DNA of 35,515 bases from Mariaggregatimicrobium sp964498785 (GCA_964498785.1 CAZCJL010000068.1:1-35515), one strand, 5' to 3'; counted from the stretch's first letter, positions 17,465 through 26,480 are shown. Translations and numbers: made by a program. The notes: generated by a model not told the origin, from the sequence alone.

Positions 17465-17854
17465 CTATTTTTTTTCTTTACGAAAGTGCTGAAACAAGCT
17501 ATTTAATATTCGTGTAATTGCAGTAACAAGCACTGTCATCTCCAAAATCGGTTGTTCAATGCGTTTTTGGATGTCTTCTTCAAAGTTTTTTACATTTAGT
17601 GCAGTGTCTTTCAACGCGTCCACTCCGGTTTCAACTTTTTGCGCCTGACGCTCGATGGAGCTGACAATTTTTTTGAGATCATTCAGAATAATGGTTAAAT
17701 CATGAGAAATCGGTACGATTTGTTGTCGGGTGGTATCCAGAAATTTTTCCGCCTCTTTCGCCGTCCTTCTTACTTGTGCCAGTACAATCAACAGACTGAT
17801 AACAAAAATGACAATAAATGCTGCAATTATGACCACGCTAATTTCAATTAGCAT
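17465..17854 (-). CDS. DUF948 family membrane protein
   Basis: The 129-residue protein has one N-terminal transmembrane helix (residues 5-27, ISVVIIAAFIVIFVISLLIVL) followed by a long amphipathic helical stretch (LDTTRQQIVPISHDLTIIL, then SSIERQAQKVETGVDALKD). This is the standard layout of DUF948 proteins, which in Firmicutes and other phyla are found next to YtxH proteins, as here. The function is unknown; an envelope stress or scaffold role is often guessed. AGGAGG nine bases before the ATG supports the start. It follows the YtxH gene by 38 bases and ends at a strong terminator. Confidence 0.85.
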   Translation of the reverse strand: MLIEISVVIIAAFIVIFVISLLIVLAQVRRTAKEAEKFLDTTRQQIVPISHDLTIILNDLKKIVSSIERQAQKVETGVDALKDTALNVKNFEEDIQKRIEQPILEMTVLVTAITRILNSLFQHFRKEKK

Positions 17855-17892
17855 GACAAAAGTCCTCCTGTTTAATGAATCGTCCTGCCGAA

Positions 17893-18309
17893 TCAGGCAT
17901 TCTTTTTACTGCGTTTTTTCCCGGATGTCCCTTTTTCGTCATCCTCTGTTTTCTTTTCTGCAACAGTTTCCTCTACCTTTTCTTTGATCGTATCCATTCG
18001 CTCTTTACTCTCTGCCAAAATCTGTTCTGCCAATTTCTTTGCTTCTTTAATTTTGGCATCAGCCTGCCGATGAAGTTCTTCTGCTTTTTTAAGACTATCA
18101 TCTAAAATCTTTTCTGCAACAGTTTTCGCATCTGTAATCGTTTTATCTGCTTCGTCCCGTAAATCGGTTGATTTCTTTTTAATATCTTCTCTAAGTTCTT
18201 TCCCCGGTTTGGGTGCATATAACAAAGCAAGCCCTGCTCCAATCAAACCACCAAATAATAGCCCTTTAATGAAAGGCGCCTGGTTTGAAGAATCTTTGCT
18301 TTCTGTCAT
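17893..18309 (-). CDS. YtxH family protein
   Basis: The 138-residue product starts with the YtxH signature: FIKGLLFGGLIGAGLALLYAPKPGKELRE (residues about 13-41), a glycine-rich membrane segment followed by 'LLyAPksGkelR'. A long charged helical region follows (DEADKTITDAKTVAEKIL, KKAEELHRQADAKIKEAKK), ending in a Lys/Arg-rich tail. YtxH proteins are linked to general stress in Bacillus; here the function is unproven. AGAGGG precedes the ATG. The 49-base gap to the upstream synthase-like gene has no terminator, so the three genes from 21226 to 17465 may form one transcript. Confidence 0.88.
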   Translation of the reverse strand: MTESKDSSNQAPFIKGLLFGGLIGAGLALLYAPKPGKELREDIKKKSTDLRDEADKTITDAKTVAEKILDDSLKKAEELHRQADAKIKEAKKLAEQILAESKERMDTIKEKVEETVAEKKTEDDEKGTSGKKRSKKNA

Positions 18310-18358
18310 AATTGTGCCCTCTTTTTAGTTGAATTATTTTATAAGTTACAAGCGTAAC

Positions 18359-21226
18359 TCAATTTGATTTATTAAAAATTCCCCGCTTAAATTGCTTTTC
18401 AAATTCGTTTCGTTGTGTTATCAAATTATTTAGCCTGTCACGTGCATACTTTAAACGCGGTTTCAAGCGTAACGTTGCCCGGTACATTCGCATGGCCATA
18501 TTTGTATCATTAAGTATTTCATAATTTATACCAAGCCCAAAATAGGCCGGGGCATAGCGTTTATCTAAACTAACTGCTTTATTCAAAACTTCAATAGCCT
18601 TCTGATGTTCCATTTTTTGATAATAAATTTTCGCATTCTCTGTTAATTCTTCCGAAGTTTTCGGATTTGGAATCAACTTCGGATTATAGTAAGCGTCAAT
18701 AAATCGTTTGGCGCCGTGATCCAATTTATTTACCTGATAACCCAACCGAAACGCCTGCAAAGCCCGTGGAATATTCTGATGATGCTCATGAATTAAGCCA
18801 TCGAATACATAGCGACTGCTTTTATAATACATATTCAATATCAATTTAACCACATCTTCCTCTTCCGGGCTCTCGATGTTTTCAATTATATATGTCACTG
18901 GTTCTTTTAATTTTTTAAACAAGGCAATATGTTGTGTAATATCTGTTTGTTCATCTTCCACTGTTTTCTTTGCCAAACGATAGTAAGGATCATAAAAGCG
19001 ATTTGTCGTTTTTTCTTTGATAAACTGGCTCATACTATTTGGGCCACAGATATAACAATCAAGTATTTCATAAATATCAAACAACCGGATCTCTGCAAGA
19101 TTTTCCTGGATAATATTTTTTTGAAGACGGTTGTACATTAATTTATAATCGATTTTATATTCGCTGTTATTTGCCCCGATTAAAATGACATTGTAGCTAT
19201 AATCGTTATTATTGAACCACAAAGAAGTATGTGGAAAAGCTGAATAAAATGTATTAACAAGAACCTGTAATTTATCAAAAGCAATCTGTTCCAGAGAAAT
19301 ATTTAATGCCACAATTCCATCCGGATTTAATTGTTTTGAGCAATCTGAGAAAAACTCTTCTTTGTAGTAGATATTGTTCCCGATCATTTCCAAATGTAAA
19401 TAATTAATGACAATTACATCGTACTGTTTATTTGTTAAATGAAGGTATATATCGCTCTGATTCGTGATAATATCAACCTGTTCATCACTATGAACATTAT
19501 AGAAGATTCTAGAAAAATATTTTGATAAATGAATAACCTCATCTGATGGTTCTGCACAATCGATATGTTCAATATCATAATTTTTTATTGATGAAATAAC
19601 TTCGCCGGTTCCAAAACCAGACACAAATATCTGTCGCGGATCCGGACAAAGTAACATCGGAATATTACCAAGAAGCCGTTGTGCAATTTTATATGATTTA
19701 TTATTCCCGGAAATCTCATGTCCGTCAACTTTAAGGCTCATCGCATTCATTGAGCCTGACTGAACCACCGAATACACACTGTTACTACCAACGTGTTCAA
19801 TAACTTTTGCATTTTCAAAATTATTATAGTTATCAAAATCCGGGAAAAAGAAATAAAAAAGCAAAATGATAACATGTAGCGGGACAGCTAATATCACTTT
19901 ATAGAACGGGGTATATCGTTGGGCTTTAAAAAGAATGATTGTGGCTACTATAAAACTTATAAACGCCATTGTTATCAATGTACGGGTCAATCCCAACAAT
20001 GGAATGAACAGAATAATTGTAAAAGAGTAACCAAGTACAATACCTAAAAACAATGACGAGTAAAAACCACCAACCCGCTTTCCGATTTGCTTAAATCTGG
20101 TCAAATAAATTTTTGACATAATCGGCAGCAATGTCCCGAACAATATAATCGGAAATAACATAATCAGTAAAATATCAAAAAAATACAACAATCCCTGATT
20201 AAAATTTTGGGGGAATTGAATAAAATACTTAAAAGCGATTATTTTGGGTAAATAAACAACTGCCGCTAAAATTATAATTCCGATAATAACCTGGAAAAAT
20301 ATTAATTTAAAAAGCAGATTTCTGTCTTCACGAACATGCCGAATTGAGATGTAACTGCCGATTCCGATACTTAAAAATATTCCAGCGATTACCACACTAC
20401 CAGTAAAAAGCGGAGCATGGTGAATTTTAAAAACAGTTAGATACAAAGTAAGGATAAATGAAATGACCACTAATGAACTAATACCATTTCCGAAAAGTAT
20501 AAAATCAATTAATGAAGGGGACAGGTACTTGCCAGAATCTGAAAAATATTTCAAATTTTGATCGTAAAACTCAGCGACCACGTTTTCGGGTTGGGAAATT
20601 TTATGAGAAAGAAAATTAATGACGCCAGCGATCATTAAATTAATAATTATATTAAAAATAATCAACAGATGTAATCCCAGCAAAAATCGCAATGGCGAAA
20701 AAAGAATTGCACCGATAACCAGTCCGATCAGATAATTATTAAACATGTTACCCATTTCCTGTGCAATTACATTTTCCGATCGAATGAGATAGCGTCCGAG
20801 AACGGAAAATTTTGCGCCAATAACACCTGCTAATGGCAGAAAAAAGAAAAAAGAAATGAAAAAATTGATAACTTTCAGGAACGAAGTATATGTATATAAA
20901 TTTTGAAAAATTGGTCTATACAAAATTTCTGCAAACTGATACAGTATTAGCAACAACGCTGCGAACATTGCAGTTGCAATTTCCAGGTACATGAAAGTCT
21001 TGAACTCATTCCGGCGAAAATCTACAAAGATACCGCCGAAATACGCCCCAACTGCAACGCCTGTGATAAACGCGCCGATAATAATAAAATTAGAATCAAT
21101 GGAACTACCGAAAAACCTTGAAAATAATTGCAGCCAAACAAACGGATATATGACGGACGTCACCGCAGTCAATCCGAATAACGTAAATACAACTTTTCTG
21201 ATGGAATCGTCATAACTATTTGTCAT
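18359..21226 (-). CDS. Polytopic membrane protein with spermidine-synthase-like domain and C-terminal TPRs
   Basis: The 955-residue protein has more than ten hydrophobic helices in its first half (through about residue 450), arranged like the transporter-like part of fused membrane spermidine synthases. Residues about 530-660 form a Rossmann domain: QIFVSGFGTGEVISSI, an acidic strand end (IDCAEPSDEV) and YDVIVINYLH. In true aminopropyltransferases the last motif usually reads 'YDvIi.D', so an Asn replaces the key Asp. The aminopropyl-acceptor residues are also not evident. The C-terminus (about 855-935) carries TPRs (HQKAIEVLNKAVSLD, LGINYEILNDTNMAMRMYRA). It probably binds SAM or a related ligand in the membrane context, but polyamine synthesis is doubtful. 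A good promoter lies upstream. Confidence 0.8.
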   Translation of the reverse strand: MTNSYDDSIRKVVFTLFGLTAVTSVIYPFVWLQLFSRFFGSSIDSNFIIIGAFITGVAVGAYFGGIFVDFRRNEFKTFMYLEIATAMFAALLLILYQFAEILYRPIFQNLYTYTSFLKVINFFISFFFFLPLAGVIGAKFSVLGRYLIRSENVIAQEMGNMFNNYLIGLVIGAILFSPLRFLLGLHLLIIFNIIINLMIAGVINFLSHKISQPENVVAEFYDQNLKYFSDSGKYLSPSLIDFILFGNGISSLVVISFILTLYLTVFKIHHAPLFTGSVVIAGIFLSIGIGSYISIRHVREDRNLLFKLIFFQVIIGIIILAAVVYLPKIIAFKYFIQFPQNFNQGLLYFFDILLIMLFPIILFGTLLPIMSKIYLTRFKQIGKRVGGFYSSLFLGIVLGYSFTIILFIPLLGLTRTLITMAFISFIVATIILFKAQRYTPFYKVILAVPLHVIILLFYFFFPDFDNYNNFENAKVIEHVGSNSVYSVVQSGSMNAMSLKVDGHEISGNNKSYKIAQRLLGNIPMLLCPDPRQIFVSGFGTGEVISSIKNYDIEHIDCAEPSDEVIHLSKYFSRIFYNVHSDEQVDIITNQSDIYLHLTNKQYDVIVINYLHLEMIGNNIYYKEEFFSDCSKQLNPDGIVALNISLEQIAFDKLQVLVNTFYSAFPHTSLWFNNNDYSYNVILIGANNSEYKIDYKLMYNRLQKNIIQENLAEIRLFDIYEILDCYICGPNSMSQFIKEKTTNRFYDPYYRLAKKTVEDEQTDITQHIALFKKLKEPVTYIIENIESPEEEDVVKLILNMYYKSSRYVFDGLIHEHHQNIPRALQAFRLGYQVNKLDHGAKRFIDAYYNPKLIPNPKTSEELTENAKIYYQKMEHQKAIEVLNKAVSLDKRYAPAYFGLGINYEILNDTNMAMRMYRATLRLKPRLKYARDRLNNLITQRNEFEKQFKRGIFNKSN

Positions 21227-21282
21227 ATATTATTACACCCAGGTTAAAGATCACATCTTTTTAATCAATAGTATATCCTTTA

Positions 21283-21311
21283 AATATACAAAATAATATT
21301 TTTTAATTCAA
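21283..21311 (-). promoter_or_regulatory. Sigma70-like promoter of the synthase-like gene
   Basis: On the minus strand TTGAAT (21311-21306) and TATATT (21288-21283) are 17 bases apart, in a very AT-rich leader about 60 bases before the ATG. Confidence 0.5.
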
Positions 21312-21415
21312 AAACATTTTTCTAAAAAAAGATTAAAAAAAAATAATATAATTTATGCATATTCAAGGGGGTAATTCAGGGGAGGTTGTTTTGGCTTTAT
21401 TATATGGGGCATAGT

Positions 21416-22624
21416 TCACTCATGTCTCAACGCCTCTATCGGATGTAGCTTAGAGGCTTTAAAGGCAGGATAAAATCCGGAGATGATTCCGATTCCCACA
21501 GAGAATACAATCCCAATGATAATAGACATCACAGAAATAACAACCGGAATTTGAAGTCCGGTACCGATTATTTTAGCCAGCAAAATTCCGGCAGTCGTGC
21601 CAATGGCGCCACCGATTGAGGTCAACAAAATTGATTCGCCTAAAAATTGATTTCGGATATCCCGTTTCTTGGCTCCCACTGCTTTTCGGACTCCAATTTC
21701 CCGGGTGCGTTCGGTAACAGTCACTAACATAATATTCATAATTCCAATACTGCCAACCAGGAGTGAGATCATTGCAATTCCTGCAGTAACCAGACTTGCG
21801 GTCCGGGTGAGTTTCTCTGCGGATTTAAACATTTTTTTGGCATTGTAGGCTTCAAATAACTTTTCGCCCCGATGTTTGCTTTTTAGAATCTGCTCAGTTT
21901 CAATCATCGCTTCCTTCACATAATCAGGTTCTGTCTGGCAGTAAATTCTCTCTAAATTTACTTCTGAATTAAGATACATTAGCGTGCTTATCGGTATATA
22001 AATATTACCACCAAATCCGGACCAAAAAGTCTTGGATTTCTTTTCGACCAATCCGATGATCTTAAATTTTAAATTATTAATCGATATAGAACTTTCAGAT
22101 GGATTGTGAACTGCAAATATTTTTTTGAGTGGATTTGTATATTCAACCACACAAACACGCCTCGCCAGATGAATATCGAAATCTGTCAGGAATCTGCCGC
22201 TAATTAAATTTAATTTCCCGATCTCTTTGTAAGAGGGTTCTGTTGTGATGACATTCAGATCTAATCGTTGGTTATCAAGAAACACCGTGCTGCTGAAATT
22301 ATTGAATGCTGCCATTCGATTTATTTTCGTTGCATAGTGTCTCAAAGATGTTAAATCGCTATAATTTAAAAATTGCATCTGAAAATGTCGCTGCGGATGA
22401 TCAGTTTCCGAGCTATCAAAAATTGGTCTGACGGGCTGAATCCAAAACACATCAGAACCCCATTTTGCAATTTCATTTTGAATTCGCTGGCGATGTCCTT
22501 CTCCGAATGCCACAACTGATATCACCGCTGCAACACCAACCACAACGCCTAAAATTGCTAAAAAAGAACGAAGCGGATTGGAGCGAAGACTAATTATGCC
22601 GATTTTTAATGTCGCGATAAACAA
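21416..22624 (-). CDS. MacB/FtsX-type ABC transporter permease
   Basis: The 402-residue protein has the MacB layout. A first membrane helix begins SLRSNPLRSFLAILGVVVG, followed by a large periplasmic domain (residues about 45-270). The C-terminal FtsX domain has three helices, including IAMISLLVGSIGIMNIML and then VTERTREIGVRKAVGAKKRDI, the coupling-helix signature. MacB-type permeases drive TolC-linked export of peptides, lipoproteins or drugs by mechanotransmission and need an ATPase subunit; none is encoded here or in the window. The start is TTG at 22624 with GGAG five bases upstream. It is the third member of a TolC / fusion protein / permease set, separated from the fusion-protein gene by 218 bases that hold a palindromic element. 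Confidence 0.88.
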   Translation of the reverse strand: MFIATLKIGIISLRSNPLRSFLAILGVVVGVAAVISVVAFGEGHRQRIQNEIAKWGSDVFWIQPVRPIFDSSETDHPQRHFQMQFLNYSDLTSLRHYATKINRMAAFNNFSSTVFLDNQRLDLNVITTEPSYKEIGKLNLISGRFLTDFDIHLARRVCVVEYTNPLKKIFAVHNPSESSISINNLKFKIIGLVEKKSKTFWSGFGGNIYIPISTLMYLNSEVNLERIYCQTEPDYVKEAMIETEQILKSKHRGEKLFEAYNAKKMFKSAEKLTRTASLVTAGIAMISLLVGSIGIMNIMLVTVTERTREIGVRKAVGAKKRDIRNQFLGESILLTSIGGAIGTTAGILLAKIIGTGLQIPVVISVMSIIIGIVFSVGIGIISGFYPAFKASKLHPIEALRHE

Positions 22625-22710
22625 TTTTTCTCCAATGATTAAAAACTATACCCGCATCCGGAGTGCCGTTCCTTCACAGGCTGTCCAGGAACTTTGATAT
22701 CCCCTGAAAA

Positions 22711-22805
22711 ACCCTTGCGAAGGTTTCGCGACAACACAATATATAGATAATTAGATGGATATGTATCAATATACTGCTTGTCACGTTGAAAACCTTCGCA
22801 AGGGT
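22711..22805. repeat. Palindromic intergenic element with 15-bp inverted arms
   Basis: ACCCTTGCGAAGGTT (22711-22725) recurs as the exact inverse AACCTTCGCAAGGGT (22791-22805). Each arm is itself close to a palindrome (CCTT-GCG-AAGG). About 65 bases of AT-rich sequence lie between. The size and form suggest a small non-autonomous mobile or REP-like element. It sits inside the efflux operon between permease and fusion-protein genes and could also act as an attenuating hairpin. Confidence 0.6.
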
Positions 22806-22842
22806 AGTTCGCGGACATACTAATCATGAACTGCACGCCAAA

Positions 22843-23961
22843 TTATTTTTCAGTCGGGACAATCCTTGCGTAACTTTTATCCCGTTTGTCAATCCGATCT
22901 TTCGTTACAACCGCCATGCCATCTTCCACATCGAGATTGCCTTTTGTGATGACTCTGTCACCTTCGGTTAAACCGGAAATTATTTCAATAACATTCTCGT
23001 TATAATCACCTGTTTGCACCTCCTTTTGTGTTGCTTTTCCATCTGCAATCGTAAAAACAATCTTTTTATCATTCCGGTACAAAATAGCCTCCAGCGGTAT
23101 GCTAATGACACTATCTTTTTTCCCCAATACAATTTCGGCATCGATGTTTGAACCAAATAATATCTGATCATCTGCTAACGTATGAATGCTGGAATATACA
23201 TTGAAGGTGGTTGCACGGTTTTGTCGATAATTTTGATTCCCCGATTGCGTTGTGATCGTGGAAATTTCAGAAATCGCACCGCTTCGAACATCTTTAAAAA
23301 TATTACTGGTGAAAATAACCTGTTGCCCGACATGTACTTTTGTAATATCTTTTTGAAAAATAGGAAGCTCAACGCTTATGTCTTCTGAATCGATTAATGT
23401 GAACAACTCGGTGCCATTGTATACTCGGTCAAGATGATTGAATTTTTTGTTGACAATCATACCGTCAAATGACGCTTCAACCTCTTTGTCTGCCATTTCC
23501 TCTTTGATGTCATTCACATGAACCTGTTGTTTGTATTCTCTTATTTTCAATTCTTTCAGTTCGCGTTCGGAAATGGCTTTTGCCTGAAACAATTCCTCGG
23601 ATTGCTGTCGCTGCTCCCGAATAATTTGCAAATCAATTTCCGCTAATTTTAATTGCTGTTGTTTATTCTGAAAATCTCGATCATTCAACCTGATTCGGGC
23701 GATTACAGATCCTTTTGTCACGAAGTCTCGGTTTTGAAATCCGCTATCGAGAATGATACCGAAAGTAGTGGATTTAACTGTCTCCACTTTTCGGGAAATA
23801 ATGGTTCCCGTGGTCGATATACTGGAGACAAACGGTCCTTTTTTCGCTTCCACATATTCTACAGAAATTGGTTCAGCTTTTCGGGCATTGTCTCCAAAAT
23901 AAAAGAAATAAGCCATCGCTGCAAAAAAGATAAGTATGATAATCGTAAGGACGGTTTTCAA
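22843..23961 (-). CDS. Periplasmic membrane-fusion (HlyD/RND-type) subunit
   Basis: The 372-residue protein has an N-terminal membrane anchor (LTIIILIFFAAMAYFFYF). The barrel-sandwich (lipoyl) half reads ATTGTI-like STTGTIISRKVETVKS, and a helical hairpin follows (NKQQQLKLAEIDLQIIREQ ... ELKELKIREYKQQV). The second lipoyl half is VEASFDGMIVNKKFNHLDRV, then the beta-barrel (VELPIFQKDI) and the membrane-proximal domain (SVISIPLEAILYRNDKKIVF, LTEGDRVITKGNLDVEDGM). It should bridge TolC and the MacB-type permease. The start is TTG at 23961 with AAGGAA upstream. It begins 25 bases after the TolC gene and is clearly co-transcribed with it. Confidence 0.9.
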   Translation of the reverse strand: MKTVLTIIILIFFAAMAYFFYFGDNARKAEPISVEYVEAKKGPFVSSISTTGTIISRKVETVKSTTFGIILDSGFQNRDFVTKGSVIARIRLNDRDFQNKQQQLKLAEIDLQIIREQRQQSEELFQAKAISERELKELKIREYKQQVHVNDIKEEMADKEVEASFDGMIVNKKFNHLDRVYNGTELFTLIDSEDISVELPIFQKDITKVHVGQQVIFTSNIFKDVRSGAISEISTITTQSGNQNYRQNRATTFNVYSSIHTLADDQILFGSNIDAEIVLGKKDSVISIPLEAILYRNDKKIVFTIADGKATQKEVQTGDYNENVIEIISGLTEGDRVITKGNLDVEDGMAVVTKDRIDKRDKSYARIVPTEK

Positions 23962-23986
23962 TGATTATTCCTTTTTGATAATTTGA

Positions 23987-25423
23987 TCAATACTGTTTTT
24001 CTACCCATTCTTCTAACATTCCCATAGCCTTTGCTAATTGCGCACTTTGTGTAATATATGATATTTTTGCACTGTTCAGGGATTGCTGGGCATTGGTGTA
24101 CCGCTGGCGAATATTTTCGATTTCAGTTGACGAAATCTGCCCCAGACTAAATCTCAATTCAGCGATTTTGAGCGCTTCCTTTGCTATTTCCAAATTCAGG
24201 GTCAGCGATTCAATTCGATTCTGATTCAATTGTAATGATCGGAAATATTCTTCGATTTCAATGGCGATGTCTTCCCTGAGGAGCTCCAGACTTTTTTGTT
24301 GCATATCATAAGAACTTTTGGCAATCCGGAGCTGGTGCTGTTGCGCGCCGCCATCCAAAATCGGAAAAGAAAGCGATGCGTTAACACTCCAATTTCGACC
24401 CGGGAATTCACTGAAAGCAGTTCCCAATGGCACATCATATTCCGAGCTGAGCGAATAATTCCCATTGAGATAGAGAGTGGGCTTGCTTCCCGCAGCGGTT
24501 TGCTGCAGGCTGAGTTCTGTCAATTGCAGACTAATTTCATTTTGCTTGATTTCCAGGCGATTTCGGTTAGCAGTTTGAATGGCATATTCCATATCAAAAT
24601 CAATCGTATCCATCTTTATCTCTTCAATCAATTGAATATCTGTATCCAAATCAAGTCCTAACAGGCGCAAGAACGATCTCTTCTGTGTCTGTAAACTATT
24701 CTGAGCGACTTTCACGTTATCCTCAGCAACGCGATACTGCACCCGCGTATTCATGACCTCGAATTCAGATAATTGCCTGGCTTTAAGACGCAATTCTGCG
24801 ATCTCCAATACTCGTCGGGTAGACTCCAAATCCAGCTTGCTTTGCTCCAAACTTCTGAAAGACTGCCAGAGCTGAAAATAAGAATTGATAACCGATAAAA
24901 TAAGCCCCTCTTTTTGCAATTGGAATGATTGCTCTGCGCTGACAAAATTACATCGCGCCCGAATCATATCCGCATGTCCTGATTGCATACCTGCCCGACT
25001 GAGCGGCTGTTGATATGTAAAACTCAACTGCGGCGAACTGTAAAATGAATGACTGATTCCATCCATTTGGGTTTGATAGCCAACGCCGATGCTCGTTCTG
25101 CTGCCAAAGGGAGTGAGCAGTGTGTAGTCCAGCGTCAAATTGGGAGTTGTCGTTTGCGAATGTGTTGAAAAATAATCAGTGCCGCTGAATACACGAGAAT
25201 AGCTGCGATACGAATTTAGCGATAAATCAACCTGCGTCCGGTAAGCAGACTCTGATAGCTCCAGTTGAGCGTGTGCCGCCTGGTAACTTTGACGCGCGCG
25301 ATACATAACCGTTTCATTGTGTGCTATTGCTTGTTGAATTGCCTCATAAAGCGAATATGCTCGCACGAAATCAGGATTGTGAAAAATCAGAAAAATAAAA
25401 AAGATGAATGGTAGTTTCTTCAT
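23987..25423 (-). CDS. TolC-family outer-membrane efflux protein
   Basis: The 478-residue protein has a signal peptide (KKLPFIFFIFLIFHNPDFVRA) and the two-fold repeat of TolC-like channels. The first half has SLYEAIQQAIAHNETV, and PLSRAGMQSGHADMIRAR. The second half has AIQTANRNRLEIKQNEI, then SLSFPILDGGAQQHQLRIAKSSY and IAKEALKIAELRFSLGQISSTEIENIR. It forms the outer-membrane exit duct of the export set with the fusion protein and permease that follow. No clear ribosome site precedes the ATG. The upstream gap of 75 bases after the barrel gene has no obvious terminator, so it may be read through from the surface locus. Confidence 0.9.
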   Translation of the reverse strand: MKKLPFIFFIFLIFHNPDFVRAYSLYEAIQQAIAHNETVMYRARQSYQAAHAQLELSESAYRTQVDLSLNSYRSYSRVFSGTDYFSTHSQTTTPNLTLDYTLLTPFGSRTSIGVGYQTQMDGISHSFYSSPQLSFTYQQPLSRAGMQSGHADMIRARCNFVSAEQSFQLQKEGLILSVINSYFQLWQSFRSLEQSKLDLESTRRVLEIAELRLKARQLSEFEVMNTRVQYRVAEDNVKVAQNSLQTQKRSFLRLLGLDLDTDIQLIEEIKMDTIDFDMEYAIQTANRNRLEIKQNEISLQLTELSLQQTAAGSKPTLYLNGNYSLSSEYDVPLGTAFSEFPGRNWSVNASLSFPILDGGAQQHQLRIAKSSYDMQQKSLELLREDIAIEIEEYFRSLQLNQNRIESLTLNLEIAKEALKIAELRFSLGQISSTEIENIRQRYTNAQQSLNSAKISYITQSAQLAKAMGMLEEWVEKQY

Positions 25424-25498
25424 TGTATTGTTGAATTTAAAATGGACTCCAGTCGAAAATTATTTTGCTTCCAATGACTTTTGGCTCATTTAGTAAAT

Positions 25499-26200
25499 TT
25501 ACAATAAAACCATAAATGAAATAGTCATGAACAATGTGTTTAAATTAATGTTACGGTCACCCACAAATGCTTCCTGGCTGTCCGGACGACCAGTCTCATA
25601 TTGTATTGATGGTTTATAAAAGACATATTTTGCCTCAAAACAAAAATAGGTTTTAGGATTCACAAAAATATTAACTGCTGATCTGAGATTATATCCCAGA
25701 TTCGGTTCCATTTTATCTTCAGTATAATCAAGACCATACTCTACCCGACTGGCATGAATACGACTATAAGTATTCCAATTCCAATTATTTTCTGCAAAGT
25801 ACAAGCCGAAACCAGCGCCAGCAGACATGGAAATTGATTTTGAAGAGTTTTCAAACAAATAAAAAACAGGAGTTAATTCTAACCACTGAACGGAAAAATC
25901 ACCAGGAAATAAATTACCTTTGGTTGAGCTTAAGTCATCGAAGGAATAAGGTTCACTGCTTACGTATTTAAAATCAGGAAATTTATTAACTTCTTTATAT
26001 TGACCAAAAGTTGATAGAATTGCGATTCGTTCTTGTGTTTTATAAATCAAGCTGAATTGAAATCCCAGGCTTTGTTTTTCTATTTGATTCTCAAAACCGT
26101 ATGTCCCTCCAGCTCCTAATTGTATTTTCTGCGCTAAAGTGGATTGAAAAAATCCCACCAATAGAATTAAAGCAATCGGCAAAAAATTTTTAGTGTTCAT
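25499..26200 (-). CDS. Outer-membrane beta-barrel protein, unknown family
   Basis: The 233-residue product has a signal peptide (NTKNFLPIALILLVGFFQSTLAQ) and then alternating amphipathic strands. Examples are KIQLGAGGTYGFENQ, LGFQFSLIYKTQERI, ISMSAGAGFGLYF and YFCFEAKYVFYKP, ending in a hydrophobic strand TLFMTISFMVLL. This is the pattern of a porin-like or OmpW-like barrel of about 8-10 strands. It does not carry the YRGTxYTxRDG motif of three other barrels in this locus, so it is a different type. AGGAGA precedes the ATG. It lies directly downstream of the TolB-like gene remnant, in the place an intact barrel takes after the other TolB-like genes. Confidence 0.7.
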   Translation of the reverse strand: MNTKNFLPIALILLVGFFQSTLAQKIQLGAGGTYGFENQIEKQSLGFQFSLIYKTQERIAILSTFGQYKEVNKFPDFKYVSSEPYSFDDLSSTKGNLFPGDFSVQWLELTPVFYLFENSSKSISMSAGAGFGLYFAENNWNWNTYSRIHASRVEYGLDYTEDKMEPNLGYNLRSAVNIFVNPKTYFCFEAKYVFYKPSIQYETGRPDSQEAFVGDRNINLNTLFMTISFMVLL

Positions 26201-26261
26201 ACTGTGTTCTCCTATGATTTTTTTAGGTTCCTGATTTTGCCTCTATAATCTTATTTTGTTG

Positions 26262-26354
26262 TTACCAGGCTGGAGAAATCAAACTAAAAGAATCCTCCAT
26301 TAGTTTTTCTGCGCCGGAACCATCTCTATTCACAGACCAGATGTTAAGTTTGTC
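26262..26354 (-). pseudogene. Remnant of a fourth TolB-like lipoprotein gene
   Basis: The minus strand encodes DKLNIWSVNRDGSGAEKLM and ends SFSLISPAW before TAA. This matches the extreme C-terminus of the three intact TolB-like lipoproteins of the locus (FTIWAVNRDGTGLTQLT...ITNPAW, MRIMNRDGTNNHQL...GPTW, MSMNRDSSDKKFL...SNPDW). Only about 30 codons survive. Just upstream the homology gives way to hairpin-containing sequence at 26399-26458, so the rest of the gene was lost or replaced there. Confidence 0.75.
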
Positions 26355-26398
26355 ATTATCATTCAAACGATTAAATGATCCGGGTAAAATTGAACAAG

Positions 26399-26458
26399 CA
26401 CCCGAATTCATTCGGGTGGATAATTCAATAAATGAGAACTTTAACCGCTTCAGCGGTT
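26399..26458. repeat. Two hairpins of a probable dispersed intergenic repeat
   Basis: CACCCGAAT-TC-ATTCGGGTG (26399-26418) and AACCGC-TTCA-GCGGTT (26443-26458) are perfect hairpins set 24 bases apart in the gap after a barrel gene. Neither has a proper T-run on the minus strand, so they are unlikely to be simple terminators. They abut the TolB-like gene remnant and look like part of a repeat element that scarred it. That they recur elsewhere in the genome is inferred. Confidence 0.5.
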
Positions 26459-26480
26459 TTCGGAAGCATGATGTCCAGTA

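Noticed and set aside
21360..21400. G-rich stretch before the permease stop (GGGGGTAATTCAGGGGAGG) as a quadruplex or repeat
   Set aside because: It contains only two or three G-runs and no copy elsewhere in the window; nothing supports a function.
22639..22836. 65-residue frame between permease and fusion-protein genes
   Set aside because: It is produced by the inverted-repeat element in the gap, has no ribosome site and no recognisable pattern.
26443..26458. Hairpin AACCGC/GCGGTT as terminator of the barrel gene at 26481
   Set aside because: On the minus strand the hairpin is followed by AAAG, not a T-run, so it fits a dispersed repeat better.
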